From NCBI GenBank assembly GCA_003517725.1, contig DOZZ01000252.1, positions 22,694 through 31,546 on the forward strand: a DNA stretch of 8,853 nt, written 5' to 3'. Numbering within the stretch: the first letter of the stretch is position 1; each line of letters starts with the position of its first letter. Origin of the DNA: Bryobacterales bacterium. GTDB taxonomy: Bacteria; Acidobacteriota; Terriglobia; Bryobacterales; Bryobacteraceae. The translations under genes were made by a program, and so were the position numbers. Under the pieces are notes generated by a model. The model had not been told where the DNA came from and did no database searches. It worked only from the letters and a program-made list of their open reading frames with translations. Of this stretch, positions 6,089 through 8,853 are shown one piece after another.

Positions 6089-7857
6089 GTAGGGCCGATG
6101 CCCTTATTATGACACCCTGCTTTTAGACCAGCTGCGCGTCCTGGGCGCTTGCGCGCGGTGACATCGATCAGAATGCCGGCCAGGCGTGACGGTTCGCCGT
6201 CTCCGGTCTGGACCGGTTGTCCCAGCCAGGACACCCAGCGCTCTTCGCCATTCCGGACAATGCGGAAGTCCGAAGGCGGACCCTGCACCATGCGCTCCAC
6301 CAGCTCCCGCGGGCACGCCGATTCCGCGCCGCCAAACAGCTCTTTAGCCGTCTCGGACCACTCCATCCGCCCGGCCGCAATGTCGTACTCCCAGGTGGCC
6401 GCCCGCGCCGCGCTCAGGCTGCGCTTGTTGCGCTCCTCTTGGCGCGCCGCGTCAGTCATGCGCGCTTGCTGGTTGGTTGCATCGGCCAGGTACAGAGTCA
6501 GCCCCTTGCTGCCGCGGTAAGCCCGAATGGAAAGCCAGCGCCCGCCGTGCTCTTCTTCCATCTCGAGCGGCGCCCTGTCGAGCATGGCGCGAATCAGGCT
6601 TTTGCCCACCCGCGAGTTGCTGAAGCCCGGCAGTTCGGCCCACAGCACGCGTCCCCGCAGCTCGCCCGCGCCAATGCCCAGCAGCGTGGCGGCTTTGCCG
6701 TTGGAATAGATGAATCGAAATGTTTCATCGAGCGCCATAAAGCCGTCGCCGATGCTGTCAAGCATGGCCTTGTAGCGGCCCACGGCCTCCTCGGCATCGA
6801 GTTCGGTTTTGCGCCGCGCCGTGATGTCGCGGAAAACCAGCACCGCTCCGAGCACCTTTCCGGCCTCATCGCGGACTGGCGCGCCGTTGATGTCGATGGG
6901 GACCGCGGAGCCGTCACGGCGCATCAACATGCTCCGGCTCGTCGGCCCCCCGGGGCGGCCCGAGCGCAAAGCCACGCTCAGGGCACTTTCCGCCGGCTCT
7001 CGCGTGTCCGCGTCCACCAGCCGGACCATTTTATCCAGGTGCACCTCTTCCAGTGGTTCAGCCGTCCACCCGGTCAGCGCTTGCGCCGTCTCGTTGCTGA
7101 AAGTGACGACGCCGTCGGAATCTGTCGCAATGACCGCCTCGCCGATACTGCGTAGCGTCGTCCGCCACTGGTCCTGTACCGCCGCCGACGACTCCGCCGC
7201 CCTCTTGAGTTTCTGAATTAGCCTCTCCCGCCGGCTGAACGCCAGGTGCATGGCATACATGATGCCGCTCAGCAACAGCAGCAACACCAAGCTCCCCAGG
7301 AGGGTTGCCATCCAGGTTTCCCGCGCATAAATCGCCAGGCGGCTCACGGAATCTTCGGGACGAGCGCTGGCGGGGCCGGCGAGTTGCGCGCCCAGGGTGG
7401 CGATTTGTTCAAGCGCGCGCTTGTGGCGAGCAACGTCAGCCTGGTTGACGGCGGCCGCGACGCGCGCGCGTGCATCGGCGGACTGCTTCAGCTGGGTCAA
7501 CTTCTGGGTGACGAGGTTCTGTAGTTGCCGGGCGGCTTCCTGGTCTTTCCCCGGCTGGCGCGCCTTCTCTTGAATTGATACCAGATCTTTGGCGGCACGG
7601 TCGACCGCATCCGCATAAAGAAGCCGGTAATTTTCGCGCCCGGTCTGCTTGTACTTCAGCTGATTTGTTTCGGCATCGCGCACAGAATTCACGACATCGC
7701 GGGACGCATCGAGCACCCGCTCAGAGCGCTGTGCATCGCCCAGTTCGGCGTCGAATTGCTCTGAATCGCGATAGGCCGTAAGCCCGATACCAATAACCAG
7801 AAGTATCGATAAAATCAGAGCCGCGAAGCATAATTGCCGCAAGGCTGTGGAACTCAT
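6085..7857 (-). CDS. CHASE3-PAS-PAS-PAS membrane sensor lacking an output domain
   Basis: This 590-residue receptor has a first membrane segment at about 8-28 and a helical extracytoplasmic CHASE3 domain (35-165; VVNSVRDAETNQLKYKQTG is the characteristic stretch). A second membrane segment lies at about 184-205. Cytosolic PAS domains follow: PAS1 about 230-350 ending VFRDITARRK, PAS2 about 360-465, and a short PAS3 about 484-571 ending ILIDVTARKR. No histidine kinase, GGDEF, EAL, phosphatase or HTH domain follows, so signalling would need a partner. PAS3 lacks the usual HPDD-type segment before FRIVRNGEERWV. The last 19 residues do not resemble a PAS linker, whereas a neighbouring frame reads AQDAQLV then TAA (stop at 6123-6125), suggesting a one-base deletion near 6142-6147. 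As read, the stop overlaps the hemX-like start (ATGA). The start is supported by a good Shine-Dalgarno. The ligand is unknown. Confidence 0.85.
   Translation of the reverse strand: MSSTALRQLCFAALILSILLVIGIGLTAYRDSEQFDAELGDAQRSERVLDASRDVVNSVRDAETNQLKYKQTGRENYRLLYADAVDRAAKDLVSIQEKARQPGKDQEAARQLQNLVTQKLTQLKQSADARARVAAAVNQADVARHKRALEQIATLGAQLAGPASARPEDSVSRLAIYARETWMATLLGSLVLLLLLSGIMYAMHLAFSRRERLIQKLKRAAESSAAVQDQWRTTLRSIGEAVIATDSDGVVTFSNETAQALTGWTAEPLEEVHLDKMVRLVDADTREPAESALSVALRSGRPGGPTSRSMLMRRDGSAVPIDINGAPVRDEAGKVLGAVLVFRDITARRKTELDAEEAVGRYKAMLDSIGDGFMALDETFRFIYSNGKAATLLGIGAGELRGRVLWAELPGFSNSRVGKSLIRAMLDRAPLEMEEEHGGRWLSIRAYRGSKGLTLYLADATNQQARMTDAARQEERNKRSLSAARAATWEYDIAAGRMEWSETAKELFGGAESACPRELVERMVQGPPSDFRIVRNGEERWVSWLGQPVQTGDGEPSRLAGILIDVTARKRPGRAAGLKAGCHNKGIGPT
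6091..6104 (-). promoter_or_regulatory. Small hairpin just before the hemX-like start
   Basis: On the minus strand AGGGC-ATCG-GCCCT forms a 5-bp perfect stem with a 4-base loop ending 3 bases before the hemX-like ATG. The 5' arm contains the only purine-rich AAGGG that could act as a weak ribosome-binding site. Folding could therefore limit independent initiation and favour coupling to the sensor. The stem is short and could be chance. Confidence 0.25.
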
Positions 7858-7864
7858 GGCCCGA

Positions 7865-7870
7865 TCTCCT
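7865..7870 (-). promoter_or_regulatory. Ribosome-binding site of the CHASE3-PAS sensor
   Basis: AGGAGA on the minus strand lies 7 bases upstream of the sensor's ATG (7857). It is a near-ideal Shine-Dalgarno at normal spacing and fixes the start. It is the only strong one seen in the window, consistent with the sensor being the first gene of the minus-strand haem operon. Confidence 0.8.
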
Positions 7871-7986
7871 GAGAGCCGCCCGTCGGCCCCAGAATTAATT
7901 TCTCATTTACAAAGTTGAAACTCAATTGAATCACGTGTTTTTGCTAAAAGATTTTAAAATTTAATAAGAATTAAATGTCTAGGCTT
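7871..7986 (-). promoter_or_regulatory. AT-rich intergenic region, probable promoter of the sensor-hemX-hemA operon
   Basis: The gap between the PfkB kinase stop and the sensor's ribosome-binding site is strikingly AT-rich (about 7891-7980) against GC-rich flanks. It holds several palindromes: AATTAATT (7893-7900), TCAATTGA (7922-7929), CACGTG (7932-7937) and ATTTTAAAAT (7951-7960). TTGAGT (7925-7920, minus strand) could be a -35 element, but no convincing -10 at 16-18 bases was found, so no exact promoter is claimed. Promoter activity toward the sensor is inferred from composition and position. Confidence 0.45.
7959..7976 (-). terminator. Weak AT-only hairpin after the PfkB kinase gene
   Basis: ATTTAAT-TCTT-ATTAAAT on the minus strand gives a 7-bp perfect stem with a 4-base loop, starting 10 bases after the kinase stop and followed by a T/A-rich run. 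The position suits a terminator, but a stem made only of A-T pairs is thermodynamically weak, so readthrough into the sensor operon is possible. Confidence 0.25.
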
Positions 7987-8853
7987 TCAGCGGTGGCGCG
8001 CCGCCCACGACTGAGTTTGCTTCCAATCCAGCAGCCCTTCGACGGCGCCGGTTTGTTGCACCGAAAGGGCTCCCACGGCGTTCGCGACGCGGGCGGCCAA
8101 TTGAAAATTCAAGCCGCGCGAAAGGGCCGCGAGAAAGCCAGCCACGAAGCAATCGCCGGCGCCCGTGGCATCCACGGCGTCCACCACAAACCCAGGCACG
8201 TGCTCGCCGTCGACCAGGCAACCGTCGGCTCCTAGCTTGACTACGGTGCGTGGGGCGCCGGCGTCGCGCAGGGCGGCCGCCGCGAGCGAAGGTTCGGCGT
8301 GGCCGGTCAGCAGGCGGGCTTCATCCTCATTCACGAATAACAGGTCGAGGTGCGGCAGCGACGGCCGCAGCACCGTCATCCATTCGCCTTCGGTATCCCA
8401 CTGCGTATCGGCCGAGGTAGTCATGCCGCACTCACGCGCCATGCGCAGAATGGCCGGCGCGTGACGCCGCAGGTAGCGCATCCGGAACACCGCCGCCAGG
8501 TGAAAGTGCGTGCCGCCGGACGGGATCTCGAAGGGCTCCGGAAAATCTTCGCCGCTGGCGCCCATCAGGTACAGCAGCGCGCGTTCGGCCTTGGCATTGA
8601 CCAGCGACAGCGCCATCGAGGTAGGCGCCGGTACCTTATGAATGCCGGCCGTATCGGCGCCCGCGGAGCGCAGACGCGAGACGATGAACTCGCCCGACGC
8701 GTCATGGCCGATGAGCGAGAGCGTCTGGACCGCGCAGTTCAGGCGCGCCAGCGCGAACGACGTATTGGAGGCATTGCCTCCCAGATGCTGCCCGATATGC
8801 TCGATGAGCGTGGAGGCGCCATAGGCCAGCGGCTGTTCCACGCGACGCGCCAC
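7987..8853 (-). CDS. PfkB/ribokinase-family carbohydrate or nucleoside kinase (5' truncated by window edge)
   Basis: The frame is open to base 8853 and the true start lies beyond it. The visible 288 residues lack only the first beta strand of the fold, so few residues are missing. Family features are a substrate-binding GGNASNTSFALARLN (25-39), LIGHDASGEF (47-56), a DTQWD (149-153) central segment, VNEDEA (174-179), VKLGADG (205-211) and the PfkB signature 2 DATGAGDCFVAGF (228-240), with Asp 234 as the catalytic base and the anion hole formed by GAG. It phosphorylates a sugar or nucleoside hydroxyl using ATP in the cytosol. The substrate cannot be deduced from the sequence or neighbours. The gene ends 129 bases before the sensor, on the same strand, and is probably a separate transcription unit. 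Confidence 0.9.
   Translation of the reverse strand: MARRVEQPLAYGASTLIEHIGQHLGGNASNTSFALARLNCAVQTLSLIGHDASGEFIVSRLRSAGADTAGIHKVPAPTSMALSLVNAKAERALLYLMGASGEDFPEPFEIPSGGTHFHLAAVFRMRYLRRHAPAILRMARECGMTTSADTQWDTEGEWMTVLRPSLPHLDLLFVNEDEARLLTGHAEPSLAAAALRDAGAPRTVVKLGADGCLVDGEHVPGFVVDAVDATGAGDCFVAGFLAALSRGLNFQLAARVANAVGALSVQQTGAVEGLLDWKQTQSWAARHR

Noticed and set aside
6217..7155. Open frame (312 codons) antisense to the sensor
   Set aside because: The PAS domains on the other strand are clear, and the antisense product has low complexity (Ala/Arg/His) with no recognised fold.
1..8853. CRISPR array, tRNA/rRNA gene, insertion sequence or phage genes
   Set aside because: No spaced direct repeats, cloverleaf-like sequence, transposase or integrase motif was seen on either strand by eye.

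Overview
The window is GC-rich and densely coded. It fits a chromosomal segment of a free-living bacterium with no sign of phage, plasmid, IS or CRISPR sequence. The hemX-hemA pair, the CHASE3/PAS sensor and the membrane-fused spermidine synthase-like protein would suit Acidobacteriota or a similar soil phylum. This placement is an inference from gene content and composition; no rRNA or other phylogenetic marker is present.

Left block, + strand (1-2921): the 3' part of a membrane-anchored spermidine synthase-like protein is followed, with a 4-base overlap, by a flavin oxidoreductase with a twin-arginine N-terminus that starts on TTG. The two appear to be one operon entering from the left edge. 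It ends in a short intergenic stretch with two adjacent small palindromes, facing the convergent block.

Central block, - strand (7857 down to 3004): a CHASE3-PAS-PAS-PAS receptor with no visible output domain, then a CcsA/HemX-like integral membrane protein, then glutamyl-tRNA reductase (hemA). The junctions are tight: ATGA between sensor and hemX-like gene, TAATG between hemX-like gene and hemA. After a 62-base gap comes a stand-alone DHH/DHHA1 phosphoesterase. HemA makes the first committed precursor of tetrapyrroles. HemX-like proteins are membrane partners known to influence GluTR level, so the sensor may tie an extracytoplasmic or redox cue to haem synthesis. The sensor's C-terminus looks frame-shifted or eroded, and an alternative view is that it is a decaying gene at the head of the haem operon.

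Right block, - strand (8853 down to 7987): a PfkB-family carbohydrate/nucleoside kinase cut by the right edge. It is separated from the sensor by an AT-rich spacer that probably carries the central operon's promoter.

The most interesting points are the output-less sensor coupled to hemX-hemA, the single-base frameshift signature at its end, the overlap of the aminopropyltransferase-like and Tat-flavoprotein genes, and the palindromic element at 2940-2971. No clearly new defence or mobile system was seen.
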